Assembly: GCA_002434305.1 (NCBI GenBank)
Contig: DJJU01000013.1
Span: 1-64,000 of the forward strand
Source: Alicycliphilus sp. UBA6560
GTDB lineage: Bacteria; Pseudomonadota; Gammaproteobacteria; Burkholderiales; Burkholderiaceae_C
Direction of reading: 5' to 3'
Length of the DNA stretch: 64,000 bases
Below the pieces are notes generated by a model. That model saw only the letters and a program-made list of their open reading frames with translations. It ran no database searches and had not been told where the DNA came from. Of this stretch, positions 42,795-51,272 are shown in pieces; the first letter of the stretch is position 1; the number at the start of each line of letters is the position of its first letter. Position numbers and translations under genes: made by a program.

Positions 42795-43563
42795 ATTCCG
42801 ACTACTGGGCAACGCCCCACCATCCAACGCACCATTCGCACCTCGATTCTTAATCACTCATCTAGCGCTACCAGCGGGTGCGGCGCTGATCATAAGCAGT
42901 CTATTGATGGATGGCGGTGGGGACTTCTGGGTCGCCGATCATCTCTATCGCTTGCAGGGCAGCCGATGGGCTTTGCGAGATGCCTGGCTAACCAACAATC
43001 TGCTGCATCGGGGAGGAAAGAATCTTTCCACCTTGCTGGCAATTGCGGTTGCAGCAACGTGCATCTGGGCTTGGAGAAAAAAACGTAGCAACAAATGCGC
43101 GGCATACCTACGCTGGCCGCTACTGTATCTTTTTTGTGCGTACTTGATAGGGGCACTGACGGTTTCGGCGCTGAAATCGTTCACTAACATGGATTGCCCT
43201 TGGAACTTGGTGCGCTATGGCGGAGCGCGAGTGTTTGTGGGCCTGTTTGAAACACGCCCGCTCGGTATGCCCCGCGGTGTGTGCTTTCCCGCAGGGCATG
43301 CAAGTGCCGGATATGCATGGGTCAGCCTATATTTCTTTACCTTGATGGTTCGTCCTGCCTGGCGTTGGATGGCCTTGGCCGCAAGTTTGATGATAGGTGC
43401 CATCTTTGGATGGACCCAGCAGGTGCGCGGAGCCCACTTCCTTTCCCATGACTTGTGGACGCTCCTGATTTGTTGGGTCGTTGCCTTGGGTCTTTTCATG
43501 GTCTGGCAACGCTGGTTTGTTGATGGCTCAGGCGATGTCCATTCATCGGGGTTCCAAGCATGA
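42775..43563 (+). CDS. PAP2-family membrane phosphatase (lipid A / phospholipid type)
   Basis: 262 residues with about six membrane helices. The three-part PAP2 active site is visible: K134 SFTNMDCPWNL, CFPAGHASAGY (His175), and RGAHFLSHDLW (Arg218, His225, Asp226). CPWNL and AGHAS are common variants of the classical RP and SGH motifs. Frequently beside eptA/mcr genes, where it may prepare lipid A 1-phosphate or dephosphorylate diacylglycerol phosphate. AAGGAGG (42765-42771) fixes the start; stop overlaps the eptA start. Confidence 0.85.
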   Translation: MSMPPNEFRLLGNAPPSNAPFAPRFLITHLALPAGAALIISSLLMDGGGDFWVADHLYRLQGSRWALRDAWLTNNLLHRGGKNLSTLLAIAVAATCIWAWRKKRSNKCAAYLRWPLLYLFCAYLIGALTVSALKSFTNMDCPWNLVRYGGARVFVGLFETRPLGMPRGVCFPAGHASAGYAWVSLYFFTLMVRPAWRWMALAASLMIGAIFGWTQQVRGAHFLSHDLWTLLICWVVALGLFMVWQRWFVDGSGDVHSSGFQA

Positions 43564-45233
43564 GAACTTTCAAACAGGCTCTCGGTATGGTGCCGCGATT
43601 CAGAACTGCAAACCTCAAGAACCTAAGCCATTGGCGACCACAATGCAGCGTCGAGTGGCTGATCTTGATGACCAGTATTTTCTTTGCACTGGCCTGCAAT
43701 GGTCTATTTTGGAGTAGCGCCTTAGGCATCCAGTCCAGCTTACGCATGGGCACATCCGTACTGCTGTTTTTGGTGGGAATTCATAGTCTGCTGTTGAGTT
43801 TGATTGTGTGGCGCTGGAATGCCAAGGTTTTACTTGCGGTGCTGTTTGTTGCCTCTGCCCTCGCGACACACTACATGCGCAGCTTTCATATCTACCTCGA
43901 TTCGAGCATGTTGCGCAATGTTCTAGCCACAGACTTCAAGGAAAGTCGCGAGCTACTGACGCCTGCATTGATTGCTCCACTAAGCCTGCTGGCAGTAGTG
44001 CCGATTATTTTGCTTTGGCGAATCCGATTGATCGGGCGTACTTGGCTGAAAGCAACCGTGTGGCGTATGGGATTGATGCTGTTTTCGGCACTGATGATTT
44101 CAGGTGGTGCCATGCTGTCATTTCAGGACATGTCCGCACTGATGAGAAATCATCGCGAAGTTCGATACTTGATTACACCGGGAAACTATTTGGTGGGCTT
44201 GCCAAAGGCACTGAAAGGTTCCTCTATCACGCAATCCGCTGAAAAAAAAACCATTGGAGCTGATGCCGTCGCAACAGTCAGGCCCGAAGGCAGTCGGCCA
44301 CGTTTATTAGTCTTCGTCGTAGGTGAGACGGCTCGCGCCCAAAACTGGGGATTGAACGGCTATGCACGCGACACAACGCCTCAATTGACTCAGATGGGTG
44401 TGATCAATTTCTCCGACATGCACTCCTGTGGAACTAACACCGAGGTTTCTGTGCCTTGCATGTTCTCGTCCTTTGGTCGCCGAAACTACGATGAGGACAA
44501 GATTCGCTCACACCAATCCTTACTGCATGTTCTGGAGCGCGCCGGTATTACCACCTTGTGGAGGGATAACCAGTCAGGCTGCAAAGGGGTGTGCGATGGT
44601 CTCGAATATCAACACCTAGGGAGTGCACAAAGTCCCTCTTTATGCGTTGATGGTCGGTGTTTCGATGAGATTTTGCTTGAAGACTTACCAGCTCAGGCTC
44701 GAAAAATTCCCGGTGATCGTGTGATTTTTTTGCACCAGCTTGGAAATCATGGCCCGAGCTACTTTCAACGATACCCAGCAGCGTATCGCAAATTCATCCC
44801 AACATGCGACACACCGGAAATGGGGAAATGCACCCGCGAACAGATCGTGAATAGCTACGACAACGCTATTCTCTACACAGATCATTTCCTAACCCAAGTC
44901 ATCAAAAAATTGCAGGGGCTTTCCGACTACGACACAGCTATGATATTCGTCTCGGATCACGGCGAATCCCTGGGCGAGAAGGGACTTTTTCTGCACGGTA
45001 TGCCTTATTCGATTGCTCCACAAGAGCAGACTCGTGTTCCTTTGGTTATGTGGTTCTCTTCAACGTTTACGCAAAGTCGCGGGCTGAATATTGGCTGTTT
45101 GAGTGCGCGAGCCCGCTCTTATGCGAATCACGACGCATTGTTTCCGTCTGTCTTGGGGCTAATGCAGGTTAAAACAATTGAGTACGACAAGAATTTCGAT
45201 TTTTTCTTTGGCTGTGATGATAAGAATATGTAA
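43560..45233 (+). CDS. eptA: Phosphoethanolamine-lipid A transferase, EptA/MCR-like
   Basis: 557 residues; adds phosphoethanolamine to lipid A, lowering negative charge and polymyxin binding. Five N-terminal membrane helices (about 33-175) precede a sulfatase-fold domain. The catalytic motif MHSCGTNTEVSVPCMFSSFG gives Thr294 as the acceptor nucleophile by alignment with MCR-1 Thr285, with Cys290/Cys300 as the matching disulfide. Zinc ligands expected at Glu256 (VVGETARAQNWG), SDHGESLGEKG and LHQLGNHGPSYFQRYP are all present. Lower GC than the ICE core. Whether it gives colistin resistance needs expression and is not shown. Confidence 0.92.
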   Translation: MRTFKQALGMVPRFRTANLKNLSHWRPQCSVEWLILMTSIFFALACNGLFWSSALGIQSSLRMGTSVLLFLVGIHSLLLSLIVWRWNAKVLLAVLFVASALATHYMRSFHIYLDSSMLRNVLATDFKESRELLTPALIAPLSLLAVVPIILLWRIRLIGRTWLKATVWRMGLMLFSALMISGGAMLSFQDMSALMRNHREVRYLITPGNYLVGLPKALKGSSITQSAEKKTIGADAVATVRPEGSRPRLLVFVVGETARAQNWGLNGYARDTTPQLTQMGVINFSDMHSCGTNTEVSVPCMFSSFGRRNYDEDKIRSHQSLLHVLERAGITTLWRDNQSGCKGVCDGLEYQHLGSAQSPSLCVDGRCFDEILLEDLPAQARKIPGDRVIFLHQLGNHGPSYFQRYPAAYRKFIPTCDTPEMGKCTREQIVNSYDNAILYTDHFLTQVIKKLQGLSDYDTAMIFVSDHGESLGEKGLFLHGMPYSIAPQEQTRVPLVMWFSSTFTQSRGLNIGCLSARARSYANHDALFPSVLGLMQVKTIEYDKNFDFFFGCDDKNM

Positions 45234-45244
45234 GAGTTATTCTC

Positions 45245-45667
45245 ATGAAAGATGAAAAACACACGGTCACAACTGCGCCCTTGTCCGCATTCGAAAATAA
45301 ACAAAAATCTCGCCGAGGAATATTGAGAGTTTGGCATGCCTCCCATTACTCAATTCAGGGATTGCGCGCTGGATGGAATGAGCCGGCCTTTAGACTTGAG
45401 TCAGTACTTTCCTTTGTGTTGGTCCCATTGGCCTTCTGGTTGGGGCGGGGCTGGGTGGAGGTCGCTCTTCTCTCAGGAAGTATCCTTATTTTGATGATTG
45501 TGGAGCTGCTCAATACTGCTGTGGAATCGGCGATTGATCGTATTGGCCCTCAATGGCATGAGCTATCAAAGCGTGCAAAGGACATGGGAAGCGCTGCCGT
45601 GCTGTTAGCCACTTTGTTGACCGGGGGGGTTTGGCTGTCAGCACTCTGGCAAAGGCTAATTAATTAG
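45245..45667 (+). CDS. dgkA: Diacylglycerol kinase DgkA
   Basis: 140 residues with three membrane helices. Conserved ILRVWHASHYSIQGLRAGWNEPAFRLE, MIVELLNTAVESAIDRIG and HELSKRAKDMGSAAVLLAT (catalytic Glu and NTAVES region) match E. coli DgkA. It phosphorylates the diacylglycerol left when EptA takes phosphoethanolamine from phosphatidylethanolamine. Starts 11 bases after eptA; low GC like eptA. An N-terminal extension of about 25 residues is longer than usual. Confidence 0.92.
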   Translation: MKDEKHTVTTAPLSAFENKQKSRRGILRVWHASHYSIQGLRAGWNEPAFRLESVLSFVLVPLAFWLGRGWVEVALLSGSILILMIVELLNTAVESAIDRIGPQWHELSKRAKDMGSAAVLLATLLTGGVWLSALWQRLIN

Positions 45668-45709
45668 CCGCGCAAATGAAATTAGACGAATTAAAGTGGA
45701 GTGAGCACA

Positions 45710-46636
45710 ATGGAGCTTCGACATCTTCGCTGTTTTCTCATCGTTGCGGAGGAGCTTCATTTCGCTCGCGCCGCTGAACGGCTACATATCGACCAATCTC
45801 CACTTTCACGCACTATCAAAGAATTGGAAGAGGAGCTTGGTGTTCGTTTATTCATTCGTACTACCCGAAACACTCAACTAACCCGTGCCGGGCGACAGCT
45901 TCTGGAGCATGTCCCGCGCATTTTTACCGCGTTGGATCAGGCCCGTGATGGCGTCAAGTCGGCCGCCAACGGATTTTTCGGCCAGTTACGCATTGCCGTG
46001 TCTGATGGGGTAACACCCGCACGGTTGTCAACTTTGCTGGCGCGATGCCGTGAAGAGGACCCCGAAGTTGAGATACGTCTGTTTGAGGTGCCGCTCGGGC
46101 AGCAGATCAAGGGTTTGCATGAAGATCTGTATGACGCAGGTTTTTCGATGGCAGAGGATGGAGGCGACGGTATCTTGGTCACACCTGCTTGGGAGGATGA
46201 ACTGATGGTAGCGGTGCCTGCTCGCCATTCGCTACTTGCCCATAAGCGTGTCCCGCCGGAAGAGGTACTACGTCACCCGTTGGTGCTCGGCGACCCCGCG
46301 GTGTGCGAAGGCCATGCTCGCCAAGTCGATCGTTTCCTCCGCAAACTCAATCAGGAGCCATTGATAGTCCAGCGCGTAGCGACCTTTGACGTGATGATGG
46401 CTTTGGTATCTGCCGGTCTGGCTTTGGGCCTGGCAGGCACGGCGCATATAGCATCCTGCCGAGAGTTAGGCATCGTAGGTCGTCCGTTGGCGGGCAAGCC
46501 GCCAATGCTGAGTACCTATCTGCTGTGCCGTGATGCGGAGCCTTCTCAGATGCTGGCCCGGTTCATCGAACGAGTGACCTTCATTGATTCAGCGGATCAC
46601 CTGAACACCGGCGAAGGATCTCCTCCTACCCGATGA
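45710..46636 (+). CDS. LysR-family transcriptional regulator at the cargo/traG boundary
   Basis: 308 residues. N-terminal HTH MELRHLRCFLIVAEELHFARAAERLHIDQSPLSRTIKELEEELGVRLFIRTTRNTQLTRAG; effector domain of the periplasmic-binding fold after residue 90. ATG 45710 has GGAG 8 bases upstream and gives the family start MELRHLRCF; a GTG at 45701 adds three residues. It is followed after 13 bases by the entry-exclusion lipoprotein and traG, and may regulate transfer genes. Confidence 0.87.
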   Translation: MELRHLRCFLIVAEELHFARAAERLHIDQSPLSRTIKELEEELGVRLFIRTTRNTQLTRAGRQLLEHVPRIFTALDQARDGVKSAANGFFGQLRIAVSDGVTPARLSTLLARCREEDPEVEIRLFEVPLGQQIKGLHEDLYDAGFSMAEDGGDGILVTPAWEDELMVAVPARHSLLAHKRVPPEEVLRHPLVLGDPAVCEGHARQVDRFLRKLNQEPLIVQRVATFDVMMALVSAGLALGLAGTAHIASCRELGIVGRPLAGKPPMLSTYLLCRDAEPSQMLARFIERVTFIDSADHLNTGEGSPPTR

Positions 46637-46649
46637 AAGGACTGGAACC

Positions 46650-46880
46650 ATGAACAAAGTGCTGCCGCTGATGATGATGACCGCCACGCTGACCGCATGT
46701 GGCCAATCCCAACCTTCGGAAACCGTGGACTACCTTGTGGCCCATCCCGACCGCATCAAGGAACTCCAGCGCCAATGCAAGGAGGATCGCGCAAAGGTCA
46801 GTGATGAACTCTGCGTGCGCGCGGCCGAAGCCGCCAACCGACGCTTCTTCGGTGATCGGCCGGAGCAAAAGACGAAGTAA
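46650..46880 (+). CDS. eexN: EexN-like entry-exclusion lipoprotein
   Basis: 76 residues: lipoprotein signal MNKVLPLMMMTATLTACG, then SQPSETVDYLVAHPDRIKELQRQCKEDRAKVSDELCVRAAEAANRRFFGD, the EexN pattern with two Cys. It would prevent redundant transfer of the same ICE into the host. A second lipoprotein of the same plan is at 54511. Confidence 0.85.
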   Translation: MNKVLPLMMMTATLTACGQSQPSETVDYLVAHPDRIKELQRQCKEDRAKVSDELCVRAAEAANRRFFGDRPEQKTK

Positions 46881-47097
46881 CGTCCGCTGCTGTCGTATCG
46901 CTGCGACGAAGCTCTCACTATTACCTCCATACGCCACAACGCGCCCGCGTTCGCGGCGTTTTTATTGTCTTCGCCCCTGCAAGAAATCTGGCCTTTTCAG
47001 CCTGAATTACCGCCATAACGGCCTTTGACCGGCCTGCGCACGCGCCTTGATCCTCCGTGCTGCGGCACCTCCGTGTGCCGTGATTGGAGGCAAGGTC

Positions 47098-49107
47098 ATG
47101 CAAGGGACGAACGTGCTGTTCGGTCAGATTGCCGTTGTATTCGGCATCGTGATCGCCGGCGTGTGGGCAGCCACACAATGGACGGCAGCAGCCCTTGGCT
47201 ATCAAGTACGCCTTGGCTCGCCCTGGTTCGATTTCCTGGGCACGCCGGTCTACCACCCGTGGCGGCTGTTCGAGTGGTGGTTCTTCTTCGACGCCTACGC
47301 GCCCCGTGTTTTTGACATCGGTGGTGCGATTGCCGGTGGCAGCGGCCTTGTCGCCGTGCTGGTCGCCATCGGCATGTCGATCTGGCGTTCGCGCCAATCA
47401 CGCCTCGTCACCACCTACGGCTCGGCACGCTGGGCGAACGCGGATGACATTCGCAAGGCTGGGTTATCGAGCCCGGCGGGCGTCTTCCTTGGCCAACACC
47501 ACGGCCAGTACTTGCGGCACGAAGGCCCGGAACACGTCCTGACCTTCGCGCCGACGCGCTCCGGCAAGGGCGTCGGCCTGGTGGTGCCGACGCTGTTGAG
47601 CTGGCCGGCGTCCGCCGTCGTCCACGACATCAAGGGCGAAAACTGGCAGATCACTGCCGGCTGGCGCTCGCGCTTCTCGCACTGCCTGCTGTTCAACCCG
47701 ACGGATGCGAAGTCGGCGGCCTACAACCCGCTACTGGAAGTTCGACGCGGCGCGCACGAGGTGCGCGACGTACAGAACATCGCGGACATCCTGGTCGATC
47801 CCGAAGGCGCGCTCGAACGCCGCAACCATTGGGAGAAGACTTCGCACGCGCTGCTGGTCGGCGCCATCCTGCATGTGCTGTACGCAGGCGAAGACAAGAC
47901 GCTGCGCGGCGTAGCGAACTTCCTCAGTGATCCGGCTTGCCCGTTCGAGGTGACGCTGCACCGGATGATGACCACGCGGCATCTGGTGAGTGTGGAAGGT
48001 GGTGGCCCGCATCCGGTCGTCGCCTCGGCTGCGCGTGAAGTCCTGAACAAATCCGACAACGAACGCTCGGGCGTGCTGTCCACGGCCATGTCGTTCCTTG
48101 GCCTGTACCGCGACCCGACGGTAGCCGAAGTCACGTCGCGCTGCGATTGGCGCATCGCCGACCTGATCGCCGCCGAACATCCGGTGTCGTTGTACCTGGT
48201 GGTGCCGCCCTCGGATATTTCGCGCACCAAGCCGCTGATCCGTCTGATCCTCAACCAGATCGGGCGGCGCCTCACCGAATCGCTGGACGGCTCCGACGGC
48301 ATCGAGCGCCGTCACAAGCTACTGCTGATGCTCGATGAGTTCCCGGCCCTGGGGCGCCTGGATTTCTTCGAGACGGCCTTGGCCTTCATGGCGGGCTACG
48401 GCATCCGCAGTTTCCTCATCGCGCAAAGCCTGAACCAGATCGACAAGGCGTATGGGCAGAACCACTCGATTCTGGACAACTGCCATGTCCGGGTGACGTT
48501 CGCCACGAACGACGAGCGCACGGCCAAGCGCATCTCCGAAACCCTCGGCACCGCCACCGAGCTGCGCGCGCAGCGCAACTACGCCGGCCACCGGCTCGCG
48601 CCGTGGCTGGGGCACCTCATGGTGTCGCGCCAGGAGACGGCCCGCCCGCTGCTCACGCCGGGCGAGGTGATGCAGCTACCGACCGACGAGGCCGTGGTGA
48701 TGGTATCCAGCGTGGCACCGATCAAGGCCAAGAAGTTGCGCTATTACGCGGACACCAATTTCAAGCGCCGCGTGCTGAAGCCGCCTGTGCTGGCTGCCGG
48801 GCGCTATGCCGATGTTCCTCCGGCACGCGCTGACGATTGGAGTGGCCTGGCGATTCCCGCTGTTCCAGCCGCCCCGGCTACCGAAGCCGTCGAGGGCATC
48901 GGCAGCGCCGACGACGGCGGCCCACGCCGCCAGCCCGAGCTTTCCGAAACCGTCGCCTACGACCCCGAGTTGGCCACCAGCACTGCCGACCTCGGCCTGC
49001 TCGATGACGACGACCTGCCGCTTCCCCTTCCTCGCCAGCTTGATCCGGCCATGCAGCGCACGGCCCGGCTGGCATCCCTCGACCCCAACGACGGAATCGA
49101 GCTATGA
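47098..49107 (+). CDS. traG: TraG/VirD4-type conjugative coupling protein
   Basis: 669 residues. Two N-terminal membrane helices (about 7-30, 75-95), Walker A FAPTRSGKGVGLVVPTLL (about 150-167), and Walker B LLLMLDEFPALGRLDF, with SFLIAQSLNQIDKAYGQNHSILDNCHVRVTFATND. It carries the relaxase-DNA complex to the Trb channel. The C-terminal 80 residues are Pro/Ala/acidic. GGAGG (47086-47090) supports ATG 47098. ATGA-coupled to the next gene. Confidence 0.94.
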   Translation: MQGTNVLFGQIAVVFGIVIAGVWAATQWTAAALGYQVRLGSPWFDFLGTPVYHPWRLFEWWFFFDAYAPRVFDIGGAIAGGSGLVAVLVAIGMSIWRSRQSRLVTTYGSARWANADDIRKAGLSSPAGVFLGQHHGQYLRHEGPEHVLTFAPTRSGKGVGLVVPTLLSWPASAVVHDIKGENWQITAGWRSRFSHCLLFNPTDAKSAAYNPLLEVRRGAHEVRDVQNIADILVDPEGALERRNHWEKTSHALLVGAILHVLYAGEDKTLRGVANFLSDPACPFEVTLHRMMTTRHLVSVEGGGPHPVVASAAREVLNKSDNERSGVLSTAMSFLGLYRDPTVAEVTSRCDWRIADLIAAEHPVSLYLVVPPSDISRTKPLIRLILNQIGRRLTESLDGSDGIERRHKLLLMLDEFPALGRLDFFETALAFMAGYGIRSFLIAQSLNQIDKAYGQNHSILDNCHVRVTFATNDERTAKRISETLGTATELRAQRNYAGHRLAPWLGHLMVSRQETARPLLTPGEVMQLPTDEAVVMVSSVAPIKAKKLRYYADTNFKRRVLKPPVLAAGRYADVPPARADDWSGLAIPAVPAAPATEAVEGIGSADDGGPRRQPELSETVAYDPELATSTADLGLLDDDDLPLPLPRQLDPAMQRTARLASLDPNDGIEL

Positions 49108-49568
49108 GCCACTACCGCCTGAATCTCTTTATCCAGCCCGAGCACGCCCAGCGGCTCGATGAACTGGCCGCCAAGAAAGGCGTGTCCAAGTCATCCATCG
49201 TCGCAGCGGCGCTCGCATCGTGGCTGTCGCCCGATGCGGCCGACCAGCGCGAGGCGGCCATCGCCAAGCGGCTGGATCGCCTGTCGCGCCAGGCCGAACG
49301 CATCGAGCGCGACCAGAACATCGCCATCGAAACGCTGGCGCTATTCATCCGCTATTACCTCACGGTCAGCACGCCGATTCCCGAGGCGCACCAAGACGCG
49401 GCCCGCGCCCAGGGCAAGGCGCGCTTCGAGCAGTTCACCGAGCAGCTTGGCCGCCACCTGCTGCGCGGACGCAGCCTGGTGCGTGACGTGGTGGAGGAGT
49501 TGCATCCCGACATCACGACCATGGCGGATGCGGCGGTACGGGCCGAAACGCAGGAGCGTGTGTCATGA
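49104..49568 (+). CDS. CopG-family ribbon-helix-helix protein
   Basis: 154 residues. N-terminal RHH LNLFIQPEHAQRLDELAAKKGVSKSSIVAAALASWLS followed by a coiled coil (REAAIAKRLDRLSRQAERIERDQNIAIETLALFIRYYLTV) and a basic C-terminus. Conserved between traG and trbB in this ICE family; probably regulates the transfer operon or assists the coupling protein. Coupled at both ends. Confidence 0.85.
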   Translation: MSHYRLNLFIQPEHAQRLDELAAKKGVSKSSIVAAALASWLSPDAADQREAAIAKRLDRLSRQAERIERDQNIAIETLALFIRYYLTVSTPIPEAHQDAARAQGKARFEQFTEQLGRHLLRGRSLVRDVVEELHPDITTMADAAVRAETQERVS

Positions 49569-50617
49569 GCGCCGTTCCCCAATCCATGACCACCGCCGCG
49601 CTCGACCGGCGCATCCAGATGCTGCGCACGGCGATGGGGCCGTTGATCGCCGCTGCGCTCGAAGACCCGGACGTGGTGGAAATCATGCTCAACCCGGATC
49701 GCACCCTCTGGGTGGATCGCCTGTCCTCGGGGCGCGCGCCGATGGGCGTGGAGATGCCCGAGGCAGATGGCGAGCGAATCATCCGCCTGGTCGCGGCCCA
49801 CGTCGGTGCAGAAGTCCATCGCGGCCAGCCGCTGCTATCGGCCGAGCTGCCCGAAACCGGCGAACGCTTCGAGGGCATCTTGCCGCCCGCCGCGCCGGGG
49901 CCGGCCTTCGCGCTGCGCAAGCGGGCCATCGGCGTGATCCCGCTGGAGCGGTACGTCGTGGACGGAATGATGACCACCGCCCAGGCGGGCTTTCTGGTGC
50001 GCGCTGTGCGCGAGCGCCAGAACGTCCTGATCGCCGGGGCCACCAGTAGCGGCAAGACCACGCTCGCCAATGCCTTGCTCGCCGAAATCGCCGCCACCGG
50101 CGACCGCGTGCTGGTGCTCGAAGACACGGTGGAACTGCAATGCGCGGCCCGCGACCACGTACCGCTGCGCACGCGCGCTGGCGTGGTGTCGATGACCGAG
50201 CTGGTGCGCTCGTCCATGCGCCTGCGGCCGGATCGCGTCGTGGTCGGCGAGGTGCGCGGCGCCGAGGCGCTGGATCTCATCAAGGTGTGGGGCACCGGCC
50301 ACCCCGGCGGCATCGCCACGATCCACGCCGGCTCCGCGCTCGGTGCACTGCTGCGCCTGGAGCAACTGATTCTCGAAGTGGCGGTGAACCCGCCGCGTGC
50401 GCTGATCGCCGAGGCGGTCAACGTGGTGATCCACATCGCCGGACGCGGACGCAAGCGCCGCATCGAGAGCATCGCCCGCGTCGTCGGCTTTGACGGCGTG
50501 GGCTACCAACTGGCGGACGCGCTGGAAGCGCCGTTTCCCGAGCTGCCGCCACTTCCCGATGCCGCACCCGCTGCGGCGATTTCCCCGTCCCCTGACCAAC
50601 CTGGAGAACTGCCATGA
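49565..50617 (+). CDS. trbB: TrbB, VirB11-like transfer ATPase
   Basis: 350 residues. Walker A GATSSGKTTLAN (158-169), Asp/Glu box VLVLEDTVELQ, Walker B-like RPDRVVVGEVRGAEALDLI, and His box GTGHPGGIATIHAGSALGALLRLEQLI: a complete hexameric VirB11/GspE ATPase. It powers pilus assembly on the cytoplasmic face of the Trb type IV system. Starts the trb cluster. Confidence 0.94.
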   Translation: MSAVPQSMTTAALDRRIQMLRTAMGPLIAAALEDPDVVEIMLNPDRTLWVDRLSSGRAPMGVEMPEADGERIIRLVAAHVGAEVHRGQPLLSAELPETGERFEGILPPAAPGPAFALRKRAIGVIPLERYVVDGMMTTAQAGFLVRAVRERQNVLIAGATSSGKTTLANALLAEIAATGDRVLVLEDTVELQCAARDHVPLRTRAGVVSMTELVRSSMRLRPDRVVVGEVRGAEALDLIKVWGTGHPGGIATIHAGSALGALLRLEQLILEVAVNPPRALIAEAVNVVIHIAGRGRKRRIESIARVVGFDGVGYQLADALEAPFPELPPLPDAAPAAAISPSPDQPGELP

Positions 50618-50991
50618 CGCAGATGATCGTTCCTGCTTTCCGTTTTTCTGCAAATCCGGCTTTGCGCCTGCCCACGCTGTCGCGGCTGCACAGCCTGGGC
50701 CGCCCTGCAGCGCAAGGGCTGCTGCTGTTCCTGGCCGGCACGGCGCAGGCCGCCGGCTCCTCGATGCCGTGGGAAGGCCCGTTGCAGTCGATCTTGGAGT
50801 CGATCCAAGGGCCGGTAGCGCGCATCGTGGCCGTCATCATCATCATCGCCACGGGCCTCGCGCTGGCCTTCGGCGACACATCGGGCGGCTTTCGCAAGCT
50901 GATCCAGATCGTGTTCGGCCTGAGCATCGCCTTCGCCGCATCCTCGTTCTTCCTGTCGTTCTTCAGCTTCTCCGGCGGAGCTGTCGTATGA
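50614..50991 (+). CDS. trbC: TrbC, conjugative pilin precursor
   Basis: 125 residues. Long leader ending GTAQAAGSSMPWEGPLQSIL, followed by two hydrophobic helices (IVAVIIIIATGLALAFG and LSIAFAASSFFLSFF), the VirB2/TrbC plan. It would be processed by leader peptidase and TraF. Confidence 0.9.
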   Translation: MTQMIVPAFRFSANPALRLPTLSRLHSLGRPAAQGLLLFLAGTAQAAGSSMPWEGPLQSILESIQGPVARIVAVIIIIATGLALAFGDTSGGFRKLIQIVFGLSIAFAASSFFLSFFSFSGGAVV

Positions 50992-51260
50992 GCGGGCCTG
51001 ACACCTTCGCGGCCGGGTTCGAGGTGCCGCTGCATCGCTCGCTGACCGAGCCGATCTTGATGGGCGGCGCGCCGCGCACCGTGGCGATCGCCAACGGCAC
51101 GCTGGCCGCCGCTGTTGGGCTGGGCCTGCAACTGTGGATTCCCGGCGTCGTGCTCTGGATCGTCGGCCATGCGCTGGCGGTCTGGGGTGCGCGCCTTGAC
51201 CCGCAGTTCATGGCCGTGTTCGCTCGGCATATCAAGCACCGCCCATTGTTGGACGTGTGA
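50988..51260 (+). CDS. trbD: TrbD, VirB3-like inner-membrane protein
   Basis: 90 residues with VPLHRSLTEPILMGGAPRTVAIANGTLAAAVGLGLQ and ILWIPGV-type helices; DPQFMAVFARHIKHRPLLDV at the C-terminus. VirB3 family, partner of the TrbE ATPase. ATGA-coupled to trbC. Confidence 0.9.
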   Translation: MSGPDTFAAGFEVPLHRSLTEPILMGGAPRTVAIANGTLAAAVGLGLQLWIPGVVLWIVGHALAVWGARLDPQFMAVFARHIKHRPLLDV

Positions 51261-51272
51261 GGGGACGCCGCC

